Below are positions 9,367-19,058 of a stretch of 19,058 nucleotides of DNA, piece after piece (position 1 is the first letter of the stretch; each line of letters starts with the position of its first letter). Source of the DNA: Carex sylvatica (Eukaryota > Streptophyta > Magnoliopsida > Poales > Cyperaceae). The notes beneath the pieces were generated by a model. It was given only the letters and a program-made list of their open reading frames with translations, was not told the origin of the DNA and searched no databases. Location of the stretch: contig CAXKVR010000302.1 of assembly GCA_964058845.1 (NCBI GenBank), positions 1-19,058 on the forward strand. Reading direction: 5' to 3'. The translations under genes were made by a program, and so were the position numbers.

Positions 9367-9459
9367 AAAAATAATTTAAAAGATAAGGTGCATTTGGGTA
9401 CACAAAAATTTGGGTGCATTTGAACCCTCCTCATATATATATATATATATATATATATA
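9367..9459. mobile_element. Right end of a GAGGAGGG-family Mutator-type element plus AT microsatellite
   Basis: TTTGAACCCTCCTC at 9419-9432 is identical over 14 bp to the right terminus of the element at 1199-1607. Directly after it lies an AT repeat (9433-9459). A direct repeat of GTGCATTTGGGT sits just inside the end. The matching left terminus is not obvious; it may have been replaced or overrun by the GA tract that follows the AT repeat near 8803. If so, the element spans about 8803-9432 with an AT-rich TSD hidden inside the AT runs on both sides. Confidence 0.5.
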
Positions 9460-10250
9460 AATTCTGTTACACTTAGGGGCACTGCTAATTGCTCTAATAA
9501 CTGAAAATAAATGCAATTGAAAGTAAATACATGAGTTTAGAAATAATTGACATGCGGGATGATAACGGAGTTCGACAAAACAAAGGCCTACGTCTCCGGG
9601 ACTTCGTAACTTCTTCTAGGTGCGCCTTTCTATTACCCAATACAAAAGAATTACAACTTGTGAATCGTTGAGCCCTTACAATTCAAGCGGGAAGTCAACC
9701 GGCCAACTCAAAGAGATGAGAACAAGGTCTCTAAGTTTAATCTACTCAAGAGAAACACTCAATAGATCACTCTAACTTAATCTAACTCAAGATTAGTGAA
9801 GTGGGTTTGATGTTATTTGTGGAATTTTGAAGTTTTAAGCTATCACAATAATGGAGTAACTAAAGCTCTCAGAAAATTACTTTTAGAAGATTAGGATCGG
9901 CTGAGATACTTTTGGAAGAAAGCTCAAAACCTTATTTATAGAGACAACTGTTTAATGAACTGTTTGAACAGCTGTTTAATGAACTGTTTGACCTAAAATG
10001 TTACCAACATTTTATAAAACGTTACCAACAATTATAAAACATTACAAACTGTAAAAACTTGATCAAAACATGATTTTTTGAAAACATGAATTTAATTAAA
10101 ATGTTACAACGTTTATAAAATGTATGTATCGTTTGAGGTTAAATCCTGTGTTTGATCAAGCTACTCCTCAGCGGTTTCTTGCAGGTTAAATCGTTATAGC
10201 GTTTTACAAACGTTACCAACGTTTGTATCCTGTTGAAATATTACAATTTA
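9460..10250. other. Unassigned region, weakly LTR-like
   Basis: No coding sequence. Part of it resembles a plant retrotransposon LTR: a TATA-like CTTATTTATAGAGAC at about 9940-9954 and GC-rich words such as GGCCTACGTCTCCGGGAC near 9585-9602. Within it are short reiterations: CTGTTTAATGAACTGTTTGA occurs twice, 24 bp apart (9948-9991), and GTTACCAAC occurs several times. I could not find paired LTRs, a primer-binding site or a polypurine tract, so this is a resemblance only. Confidence 0.25.
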
Positions 10251-11588
10251 AAATCTTGATAAGTGTCTTCATGATTTTTTCAGTTCAAGCAATCCATATT
10301 GCAATTCCAATTAGCTTGAACCTGCATAGCTCTAAAAATAGAAGAAATCGTAAAATTCAATAATTGTATGTTTTGCAAATTAGTCAAATAGACGAAAAAA
10401 ATTATTGCTACAACCAACAAATTCATTAATACTTTTAAGTGTACATGAAAAATAATAATTAAATGCATTTATATACTAAATAGAAAGTTTGTTGCACAAT
10501 TTTTTTGCATGCTAACCTTTTGTTTTAATTAAAATGCTGAATTTTTTTATGTATAAAAACATGTAATTCATCCAAAAAAAAGGTTTTTTATCCAATCTGT
10601 AAAAGAACTAGGAAAATTTTCATAAATAATTAATACTAAAATGAAAGTGCGTGAAGGGATGTAGATCTCAAATTGGACAGCATTGAACTTGTAATTTCTG
10701 TTATTTTTCTTACTAGCAATGCAATATCTGACACAATTCTTATTAATATGATGATTATCTCTCTGTGTTTTTTTATTCAACTAAAACGACATTGTTTTTA
10801 ACATTGCAGCAACCAATTCCGTATATTTTAGCATTTCTAAAATCAATTAACCAGGAAAAATGATCCTCTCTGGCTGACCACTATGTCATGTATTTATAGG
10901 TTTGGAAAACTAACTAAAGCTTGTAAAGTAAAATATTATTAGGCATAATGAAAATATAGAAATGTGTAAAAAATAATATATAAGCACCGACGAGTCATTT
11001 TACAATATTATGTAGCGTAAAAATACCAAAATATGAATCAAATTTTGCAAATGAATAAATATATTTGTGTCATTTTTGAACTCCAACGTTATAAGCTACT
11101 AACTAATTAAATATTATTGTACATCTAATTTTCAGAAAAAGGAAAAAATCATTGCACAATAAATCAAAAATATATAGGGATCGACTAACTATCTTTCAGT
11201 CAATTTTCTTCATTCATCCCCCAGTTAATAACTACTTATGAGGACTATTGACTAACTGAACTTCATTAATTACTTGGGGACCACCTAATATTTTATATAT
11301 TTTTTAACTGACGCGTGCAAATATGGATACCTATGCGCGCAAGTGTTAATATATAATATATAAAATATTCATACCTAAGATACTAAGTATTTAAAAAAAA
11401 AAAAATGGACACATCACATACATCTTTTACAAGTTTTTAGAGTTGGATTTTTTTTTCTCCGTTCAATCTCGTCAATATTTCTGACGATTTTTGAGAAAAT
11501 TTACAAATCTAAAATCATGGACGTCTTCTACGTAATTTTCTCTTTCAAATGAGATCCATGATGACATATTTTTGGGTTATCCGTCGTA
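10251..11588. other. Unassigned AT-rich intergenic stretch
   Basis: No gene, RNA or bounded transposon seen. Open frames on the minus strand at 10280-10468 and 10568-10780 are short, AT-driven and without domains. A poly-A run lies at about 11393-11405. The last part (from about 11330) already shows words such as CAAGTGTTAATAT related to the tandem array that follows. Confidence 0.5.
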
Positions 11589-13082
11589 CAAGTATTCATA
11601 CCTCGTCATGCAAGTATTCATACATTGTCGTGAATACGTTGTTGTGTAAGTATTCATATCTTGTCGAACAAGTATTCATGCCTCGACGTTCAAGTATTCA
11701 TACCTCGTAATGCATGTGTATATAATTCATGTTTGAAGTGTTTGTACCTAACATATTTTATCATTTTTTTTCCATATGACACATGATAATGTCTGAAAAT
11801 ATTAATATTAAGTAGTGCAAGTATTTATACATTGTCATGTAAGTGTAAATAGTTCATATGTCAAGTGTTAGTAACTAAAAAAATTTATGAAAATTTTATT
11901 TTTATTTCCATATGGCACGGGATGATGTATTAAAGTATTAATTTCAAATATTGCAAGTATTCATACATTGTCATGCAAATGTTAATAGTTTATGTATCAA
12001 GCGTTTTATCTAAAATATTTTATCAATAGTTATTTCTTTTCTTTTGACATCAGATGACGTTTTAAAGTATTAATATAAAGTAAGCAAGTATTCATACATT
12101 CTCATGTAAGTGTAAACAGTTTATGTATCAAGTATATGTATCTAACGAATTCTATTAATTCTTTTTCCATATGGCACTGGATGATATCTGAAAGTATTAA
12201 TATAAAGTATTGTAAGTATTCATATATCGTAATGCAAGTGTGAATAGTTCATGTATCAAGTCTTTGTATCTAAAAGATTTTATCAATAGTTTTTTTTTTC
12301 TTATTGCATCAGATGGCATTTGAAACTACTAATATCAAGTATTGCAGGTATTCATAAATCGTTATGCAGGTGTGAATAGTTCATGTATCAAGTTTTTTGT
12401 ATATTATAAATTCTATTAATTTTTTTTTATATGGCACTGGATAATATCTGAAAATATTAATATAAAGTATTGCAAGTATTCATACATCGTCATGCAAGTA
12501 TGAATAGTTCATGTATCAGTATTTGACTATAACAAATTATATCATTTTTTTTCATATGACACTGGATGATGTCTGAAAGTATTAATATTAAGTATCACAA
12601 GTATTCATACCTTGTCATGCAAGTGTGGATAGTTCGTGTATCAAGTGTTTGTATCTAACAAATTCTATCATTCTTTTCTTTTGTGTCACCAAATGACGTT
12701 TGAAAGTATTAATATTTTATCAATAGTTTTTTCTTTTCTTATGACATCAGATGACATTTGAAAGTACTAATATCAATTATGCAAGTATTCATACATCGTC
12801 ATGTAAGTGTAAATAATTCATGTATCAAGTGTGTATCTAACAAATTCTATTAATTCTTTTTCCATATGGCACTGGATGGTATCTGAAAGTATTAATATAA
12901 AGTATTGCAAGTATTCATACATTGTCATGCAACTGTGAGTAATCCATGTATCAATGTTTGTATCTAACAAATTATATCAATTTTTTTTTCATATGACACT
13001 GAATTATGTCTGAAAGTATTAATATTAAGTATTGCAAATATTCATACCTCTTCATGCAAGTGTGAATAGTTCGTGTTTCAAG
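11589..13082. repeat. Tandem repeat array, ~127-135-bp units grown from a 22-bp repeat
   Basis: The word GCAAGTATTCATAC (with small changes) recurs at about 11691, 11818, 11954, 12085, 12212, 12345, 12472, 12598, 12781, 12907 and 13034. The spacings are 126-135 bp, except one of 183 bp containing an internal duplication. Each unit also carries CATGTATCAAGTGTTTGTAT, a T-rich tract and GAAAGTATTAATAT. Units come in two versions: one with CATATGGCACTGGATGAT, the other with GACATCAGATGAC. At the left edge, five 22-bp units starting CAAGTATTCATACC lie at 11589-11610, 11611-11632, 11647-11668, 11669-11690 and 11691-11712. It is non-coding. Whether it belongs to a larger transposon is unknown. Confidence 0.9.
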
Positions 13083-13261
13083 TGGAGTTCTGTTGTTGCG
13101 ATTTGAAAAGGTAAAGGTGGTGAGATCGAATTAGAGACGCCATTGGAGAGGAGAGGAGAGGTGGTAGTTTGAGTGTCAAAAAGTTGAGAGTTATGCTTTT
13201 CTAAAACTCCGAAATGGAAAGATAGAGAGAAGATACTGTACTGGACACTTCTAATGAATTA

Positions 13262-14699
13262 GAGTTAATTTTCTAGATATCCTTCAAAACAACTTCAATT
13301 TCTTATTTACCTCTCAAGTCTTAAATTTATCTTATTTATCCCTTAACTCTTACAATAGTTTCTTATTTACTCATCACTTAACTAATTTTATATTATCTAG
13401 TTAAATTATAAAAAACTCTTAATTCAACTTTGATTAAAAAATAAAAGACAGTCTTACCCTTCACTAGATGCTGCTCTCATTCTCCCCTCTTTGCACCTAC
13501 TATCTTTCTCTCCCTCCCTCCCTCCTCCCCCCCTCTCTCTCTCTCTTTCTCTCTCCGTAGTTGCTCGTTTATCACTTTTCTTTTCTTCAATATGATTAAA
13601 AATAATAGAAGATCGCTAGCTAATACGTTTACAACAGAAGAAGATGGTGAAAATAATTTATCCCCTTCTTCATTTCTCTTCTTAATCTGAATGCTTATTT
13701 CTTTTCTTTTTTTATCTTGATAATATGATGAAAATAAATATGAATGAAGTGAATTTTTTTTCGTTTCTTACCTATGTTGTTCTTTTTCTTTTTAGATTCT
13801 CTTATGATAAAACAACATTATAGAGTTTAGAATTGATCCATAGGATTATTCATAAGTAAAAAAGAGAGGTAATAATTTATGTCAAGTTTTATTTATTTAG
13901 TAATTGTAAATATCTTTCTAAATTAATCAACATTTACATGGTCCTAGACCTCATACTTTACCATTAAATACTGAAATACATGATCACAGTATAAGCTTGA
14001 TTCGGAGAATTGACCCCTGAGAATGTTAAAATGCTTTAATAATTCATAGGTTTAAAGTTTATATTAAGGATGAGGGATATTAAGGATTATTTTTAGAATT
14101 TTAAGACTCTTGTATGTAATTACTGGATACATTTGAGGGTAGAGAAGTTAAAATCTTTTTTAATATGTATAAATTAAGCACCACTCGGCAATATGCTCCC
14201 CAAAAAAATCCAATTCATTATGAAATTATACCTATACTAATCTCAGTTGATTTTTTTTTATCTACTGGTACTCTAATCAAGGTAACGATTATCTTAACTG
14301 ACTGGTGTCTGACTCGAAATGGTACTTTATCGGAGAAATCTATTGAGATCAAATATACCTGGACTAAAAGAATAACAAGGCCACATGTACCTTTTAATGG
14401 TTCCTCTTTAGTATCCCATTTCCGATAATAGCGAACCAGGTGTTTTGCAAAGAGCCAACTTGGTTCTGCTATTGGTAACATTTTCAGAAATAAAAGAGAA
14501 GGGCAAAATTGTCTTTTATTTTTAATCAAAGTTGAATCAAGAGCTTCTAATAATTTAACTAGAGATAATATAGAATTGGTTAAGTGATGGGTAAATAGGA
14601 AATTATTGTAAGAGTTAAGGGATAAATAAGATAAATTTAAGACTTGAGGGGTAAATAAGAAATTGAAGTTGTTTTGAAGGGTATCTAGAAAATTAACCC
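13262..14699. mobile_element. Mutator-like element with ~200-bp TIRs and 9-bp TSD
   Basis: A 1438-bp element bounded by an exact 9-bp direct repeat, AATGAATTA, at 13253-13261 and 14700-14708. Terminal inverted repeats are about 200 bp: 13262-13462 on the left and 14498-14699 on the right, starting GAGTTAATTTTCTAGATA and GGGTTAATTTTCTAGATA respectively, with scattered mismatches. This is the classic Mutator layout. The roughly 1035-bp interior begins with a CT-rich tract (about 13490-13556). It holds no transposase. Open frames at 14165-14428 (+) and 14218-14529 (-) overlap on opposite strands, and neither shows a known domain. The element is non-autonomous; the interior might be captured host DNA (Pack-MULE), which I cannot decide. 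Confidence 0.9.
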
Positions 14700-14708
14700 A
14701 ATGAATTA

Positions 14709-15869
14709 ATAGTTATAAAAGTTCCTAAACAGTTAGAAGTCGTTAATGGAGGACGAACAGCGAAACGGGAGATAACAGACGGGGAAAAAAATCTTTTTCC
14801 AAATATATATATTATTACGTACTATTACATATTTTGTTGGAAGTGCGTATAAATTTTCAATTGTTGTTATACTCAATGAACATGCACGAAAAATAATTTA
14901 AAATCAATAATAATGAAAATTAGGAGTACAAAACACTTACAAGTAACATTTGCGATCTCATGCATCCAATCTTTTTTTTTTTTTTTTGTCTTAATAATTC
15001 ATGATTCGGCATAATTAATTAAAATAAATCCTTGGTACAAAATAAGATGAAACTAGTATTTTTTTTTTTAATTTATTTTTAGCAAAGATAAAATTGGTTT
15101 ATCATTATCAAATAAATCATAATCCTTCCTAGTAGCCAATTAGTTTTCATGATAAATTATAGTTAATGCCATGTGAATGTAAGCCATAAAAAATCAAATT
15201 TATCCATAACAATTTACGGATCTGTATCCTCTTAGAGTATTTGAAGATTTCTCTTACTTCACGGTTTGAGATTAAATCTCAGCTGCTTTGAGATTCAGCC
15301 TAGCACATGAGACAATATTATTGAGCTTCGTGATTTGTGCCAAATTTAAAAGAAAGATCCAAATTCACTAATTTTTAAAAGATTCCCTTTTGTGATAACA
15401 GAAGAGGATGTGACTTCAACAATTTACTTCCATAAAAATAAGGGTCTAAACAATTCGCAACGCTACGATCCTTTGTTATCTTTGTAAAGAATCAATTAAG
15501 TTCAGAATAAAAAAAAAGAGGAAAAATAGGGCAAAGGTTGTATAACAGTAGAAGAATCCATTATGCGCGAAATATTTTAAAGTAAGCTCTCTCAAAATAG
15601 CGCTACCCATTCTAGAGATATGCCCATTATAAATAGGGGAAATTTCATATATACCGCTAAAAACTATGGAATTCTATATTTATCACTCTAAAATCTATAA
15701 TTACGTAGTTACTATTTAAAATTTTAATAACTCACATATTTATCTAATATAAATTAAATATCTATCAAATATACTCAAAATTCAAATTAATTATGGTTAC
15801 AATGTTAAAAATTATAATGAATGAAAACTTGATTCATTTTCTCTGTATCCTCTCTAACAATAGATAATA
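14709..15869. other. Unassigned intergenic stretch with possible repeat fragment
   Basis: No gene seen. Poly-T runs occur at about 14971-14986 and 15059-15069. From about 15636 there is a repeat-like segment (GGGGAAATTTCATATATACC followed by TTTATCACTCTAAAATCTA) that shares the TATTTATCACT-type wording of the foldback element at 15870-16078, but its other end was not found. Confidence 0.45.
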
Positions 15870-16078
15870 GGGAAAATTGATTATTTATCACTTCAAAACC
15901 TTCAAATTATAAAAATATCATCCCTCAATTTGAAATTGTAAAAATGTCACTCCAAATTTCATTAATTATTTGGATTGACAAAATTACAAATTAATGAAGT
16001 TTGGAGTGATATTTTTACAATTTCAAATTTTAGAATGATATTTTTACAATTTTAAAATTTTAGAGTGACAAATAACCC
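15870..16078. repeat. Foldback MITE-like element
   Basis: About 209 bp that folds on itself with roughly 100-bp arms meeting near 15975-15985. The left end GGGAAAATTGATTATTTATC pairs, with a small indel, with the right end GTGACAAATAACCC. Inward pairs include TGTCACTCCAAA with TTTGGAGTGATA and TTCATTAAT with ATTAATGAA. I found no convincing target-site duplication, so the superfamily is open. It has no coding capacity. Confidence 0.7.
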
Positions 16079-16184
16079 TGTGTCTCCTACCACCATCTCA
16101 TTCGAGACCAATTACGACAGCATCTTTAACCACATCTCATTCGAGTGCAATAAGAAAATGAAGAGCAATGTTTGTAATTTCTAA

Positions 16185-16584
16185 ATTACCTACACCTGTC
16201 TTATGATGGATTCTCCTCATTCCTCACTACGTTCGCTTTTGATACAACAGTACTCTACAAAAGAATATACGAGTGATGAAGAAAGTTGGTTTAATCAATT
16301 AAAATCCCTTGAAAGGCTTGAGTTCCGAACATGTTGGAAGCTCACTTGCCTTCCTTCTCAATTACATTTGCTTGCTTCCTTGAATAAATTATGCATTTTT
16401 TTGCCATGAGATACTTCCATTACCGAAAAATGATTTACCACAAAATCTCGCAGAACTATAAATTGAATATTGCTCAAATCTAATACCCCGATGTCAACCC
16501 CATGAAGGGGATTATGTGCTTTTGAATTTTATGGAGAATGTATATTTTGATCTCCATCAGATATCTATAAAATCTGCACTATAA
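16185..16584 (+). pseudogene. NLR resistance-gene relic: last LRRs and C-terminus, frameshifted
   Basis: In frame from an upstream stop at 16182-16184, residues spell the end of a plant NB-LRR (NLR) protein: SLRSLLIQ, then SWFNQLKSLERLEF, TCWKLTCLP and SLNKLCIF, a regular LRR pattern with the cysteine-containing repeats of CC-type NLRs. A frame change near 16400 in a T run moves the match to the next frame, which continues HEILPLPKNDLPQNLAEL, an in-frame TAA at 16459-16461, then IEYCSNLIPRCQPHEGDY and a stop at 16582-16584. CSNLIPRCQ...GD resembles the usual C-terminal RCQ..GEDW ending of these receptors. No NB-ARC domain or earlier LRRs are in the window. At least one frameshift and one nonsense codon make it a dead fragment. 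Confidence 0.75.
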
Positions 16585-17254
16585 TCATAATTTGGATTCT
16601 ATTTAATTCACGATTATATTATATACCCTTCTTTAGCAGAGATTCTAAGACCTTGATCAGATGTGACTTAATTTGACCCTAGTTTGCATGTGCGGGGAAA
16701 ATTTCGAAAAACAAAAGGAAACATTTTAAGAAAGTAAATTGCAATATGTGTACTTGAGGTACATGAATCAAACTTCGCGGGGAGAAACATCTATTCAAAC
16801 TCATACTGTCAGCTAGCTTTTTATCTGATACAATTTTAGGGCACTTTTTAATTAATAAAAAAAAAATTCTTGAAATTGTTTCCAAAGATGGCTCAGGTAT
16901 GTAGCCTGTTGTTACAAAAAAGCATCAAGGCGTATATTTTCAGTTTTGTTAGTGACATAATTTATCACGAATTGCTTTCTACATAAAAAAAGAGAGAGTA
17001 GAAGTTATAGCCATGTGTTATTTACTCCTTAATTTTAATTCTATTTCAAGTCTTTGTAGACATCTTTCATCTTTCATCACATCCATACATTCTAATATAG
17101 TTTGGTTTTCTTATCAAATGCAATTGGTTATTCTTAGATGAGCCAAGCAACAAAATAAAGGAGAGCAGCCCTTGCTAATTCCTTAGGCTTGTAATTGTAG
17201 ACAGGGTCCGTTGCAAGAGAGGACAAGCAAAACATCATTAAAAAATAATTGTGC
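16585..17254. other. Unassigned stretch after the NLR relic
   Basis: No gene or bounded repeat seen. The minus-strand frame at 16679-16885 has no recognisable domain. Confidence 0.45.
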
Positions 17255-17338
17255 CTCCATGTGTGTCTATTGTTATTTAACGCTCGGTCCCTTTAGAAAG
17301 ATAAGATGCTCCATGTGTGTCTACTGTTATTTAACGCT
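17255..17338. repeat. Short direct repeat, 30 bp at 54-bp spacing
   Basis: A 30-bp block starting CTCCATGTGTGTCTA and ending TTATTTAACGCT occurs at 17255-17284 and again at 17309-17338 with one mismatch. The second copy runs straight into the acidic reading frame at about 17336, so this duplication borders or disrupts the start of that remnant. Confidence 0.8.
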
Positions 17339-17777
17339 GATGATGAGGATGAGACAGATGGCGATCTTCTATTGGACGGTGATGCCCCTGGAGACAGTGA
17401 AGAGGGTGCAGAAGAGGATGCTGAGATTGATGAGATAATGGGCACATCTGTCATGTCAGATGAAGAGAAGTATGGCTATGATGATCTTGACAAGTAATGT
17501 TTGGTATTGTGGGATAATACTTTTAATATTGTACTGGTAATTGCAGCAAGTTTTAGCCATTTTGTTTTCTTATGCATGTTAATTTTACAAAATTTCTTCC
17601 CTCTTTTTTGTTAGTATCGGTGGTTATGATGAAGATGAATTACTTGGAAATGCTACTGATGCAGAGACTCCTGGTCAACAGAATGGTAGTGATGGCAATG
17701 ATAGTGATGAACTGATGCTGATGCTGATGATGATGATGATGATGATGATTATGGTGATGGTGATGTCTGGCTTCTAG
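17306..17777 (+). pseudogene. Acidic two-exon gene remnant, unrecognised
   Basis: From about 17336 the frame turns abruptly into an Asp/Glu-rich segment (DDEDETDGD ... EEGAEEDAEIDEIMG ... SDEEKYGYDDLD). A good GT-AG intron follows at 17494-17614 (donor GTAATG, pyrimidine-rich acceptor TTTTTTGTTAG). Joining it keeps the frame and continues IGGYDEDELLGNATDAE and NGSDGNDSDE. Then the frame enters a GATGATGAT tract as Met codons rather than the Asp expected in such a protein, ending at TAG 17775-17777. A 1-nt loss just before the tract would explain this. I do not recognise the parent protein; long acidic runs occur in many nuclear and nucleolar proteins. No convincing start or promoter is visible. 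It is probably a fragment of a larger gene. Confidence 0.45.
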
Positions 17778-18616
17778 CACCGTACTCAAATCAAATGAAC
17801 TGACTCTCCTATGCCACTTATGAGGTCATATTTTTTCATGGTATTTCCGAAAACTCTGACGATGTCATCAAAGTGACGCGGCCTTCGATAGGTGAAATAA
17901 AAAATTATGCTCTATAATATACACAGTCAATCGGCCATTCAATCCCACAATTAACCATATCTAGAGAGCTATCAATTCTCAATCCCACAATTACTCTATT
18001 ATTTCATTATTCTATTCTAATAGTGAAATTGGCTGGAATAGAGGATAATGCATATAGAGTTGAAAGTGAATATCCAATTTCATAAAAGATCAATATTGTA
18101 CTAGTTCGAGCCTTAATTTAGTGCCAAGTTACCATCGTAACATTTCTCTTTTGTTGCAAGATTTTTATGCTGATAAAAAACTTATGACACTCGAATTATG
18201 GTTTTGAGAGAATCTTGGCAAAAAATTTCATTGTAGCTCTTCTTTACTTCGCTCTAGCTCTATTACGCATGTTAATTATTCTTAGTTTAATTTATTTTTT
18301 ATTTTTAGAAATAAATAATTAAGCAAAATGCAATGACACGTGTCTCAAGCAAATTCAAGTTATATTTAAACAACAAGGTGTTCAAATTCATTTGCGATTC
18401 AATGCGATGCAAATGCAAATATCAAGGCAATTATGCAGAATACTTGTTTTAATGTGGATTTCAGGACCTACTTTTGACATGACGTAAAGTTACATATGAT
18501 ACACTATTTCAAATGAGAATTTCATAATTGTTTTGTTGTAAACTGTACCAAAATTATAGAAATATATTTAGCCTAGCTACCCTAAAATATTGCAGAACTA
18601 CTATAGAATTTTGTGC
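17778..18616. other. Unassigned intergenic stretch
   Basis: AT-rich sequence with small local repetitions (for example AATCCCACAATTA at about 17941-17953 and 17980-17992). No gene, RNA or bounded transposon seen. Confidence 0.45.
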
Positions 18617-18928
18617 AGAGTGGTAAAAAATACCCCTAATTTGTAGCTGTTATCAGCAAATGATAAGATCAGTCTTTATTTTTAAAAGAGCCTTATATCC
18701 AATAGGGGCTCAAAATTCACCGAACGATTTAAATTCAATAAACAAATAGATTTCGTAGTTCTCACGTAGAGTGGTGAAAATTGCCCCTAATTTGCACCAG
18801 AATTTGTAGATGTTATCAGCAAATGATCAGATCAGTCCTTATTTTTAAAAGAGCCTTATCCAACGGGGGCTCGTAATTCACCGAACGATTTAAATTCAAT
18901 AAACATACATATTTTACAGTTTTCACGT
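18617..18928. repeat. Tandem duplication, ~151- and 161-bp copies
   Basis: Two direct copies at about 18617-18767 and 18768-18928, each beginning AGAGTGGT and sharing CCCCTAATTTG, TGTTATCAGCAAATGAT, TTTAAAAGAGCCTTAT and CACCGAACGATTTAAATTCA. The second copy has a small insertion after CCCCTAATTTG. The start of a third copy (AGAGTG) follows at about 18929 and then diverges. Non-coding. Confidence 0.88.
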
Positions 18929-19058
18929 AGAGTGTGTTACTAATTATTTCAATAAAATATTCTTTTATTAATTGCAATAAGGAAAGATTTTTTTCAATGC
19001 CACTGATGTCTCGTTATTTGATCTATATTTCGACCAAATTTTGTACCAAAATCAGTGT

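Noticed and set aside
11589..13082. CRISPR-like regular repeats
   Set aside because: Repeat units are contiguous and diverged, with no unique spacers or cas genes, and the DNA is plant nuclear. It is a tandem (satellite-like) array.
14165..14529. Genes on either strand inside the 13262-14699 element
   Set aside because: The two frames overlap on opposite strands, lack recognisable domains, and one runs into the terminal inverted repeat.
16094..16145. Direct repeat CATCTCATTCGAG (39 bp apart) as a TSD of the foldback element
   Set aside because: Both copies lie on the same side of the 15870-16078 element, so they cannot be its target-site duplication.

Overview
The window reads as nuclear DNA of a flowering plant. 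It is AT-rich, has one spliced protein-kinase gene of a plant-only family, carries a decayed plant NLR (LRR) remnant, and is crowded with short non-autonomous DNA transposons. I see no bacterial-style operons, RNA genes or CRISPR. Monocot versus dicot cannot be settled from the sequence alone.

The only gene that looks intact is on the minus strand, ATG at 8551 and stop at 4983, in four exons (8551-8320, 7990-7553, 6410-6114, 5311-4983). It encodes a 431-residue Ser/Thr kinase matching PEPKR2 (phosphoenolpyruvate carboxylase kinase-related kinase 2), a calcium-independent branch of the CDPK/SnRK superfamily. All kinase motifs are present, as are the family-typical stretches before the kinase domain ([11 protein letters not shown]) and in the tail (ISEPKRSR). 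A TATA-like box lies about 65-75 nt upstream of the ATG, and a poly(A) signal about 118 nt after the stop.

Region by region: 1-3650 holds four complete MITE-sized elements with exact target-site duplications (TSDs): a hAT-type element (20-453, 8-bp TSD), two same-family Mutator-type elements (1199-1607 and 2188-2572, different 9-bp TSDs), and a second hAT-like element (3326-3640, 8-bp TSD). 3650-4860 is gene-poor with one imperfect inverted repeat. 4860-8640 is the kinase gene, with a further Mutator-type MITE (5474-5866, 9-bp TSD) inside intron 3. Just upstream of the gene, 8771-9459 holds an AT/GA microsatellite, a near-perfect 189-bp-arm hairpin, a third partial copy of its arm, and a right terminus of the same family as the two elements on the left. 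9460-11580 is mostly unrecognised, with a weakly LTR-like part. 11589-13082 is a tandem array of about 11 units of roughly 127-135 bp that appears to have grown from a 22-bp repeat. 13262-14699 is a 1.4-kb Mutator-like element with ~200-bp terminal inverted repeats and a perfect 9-bp TSD. 15870-16078 is a foldback element; 16185-16584 an NLR LRR pseudogene; 17306-17777 an acidic two-exon remnant; 18617-18928 a tandem duplication.

I found no multigene system. The coherent story is a kinase gene in a MITE-rich neighbourhood where elements making 9-bp duplications (Mutator-type) inserted repeatedly, including in an intron and next to the promoter.
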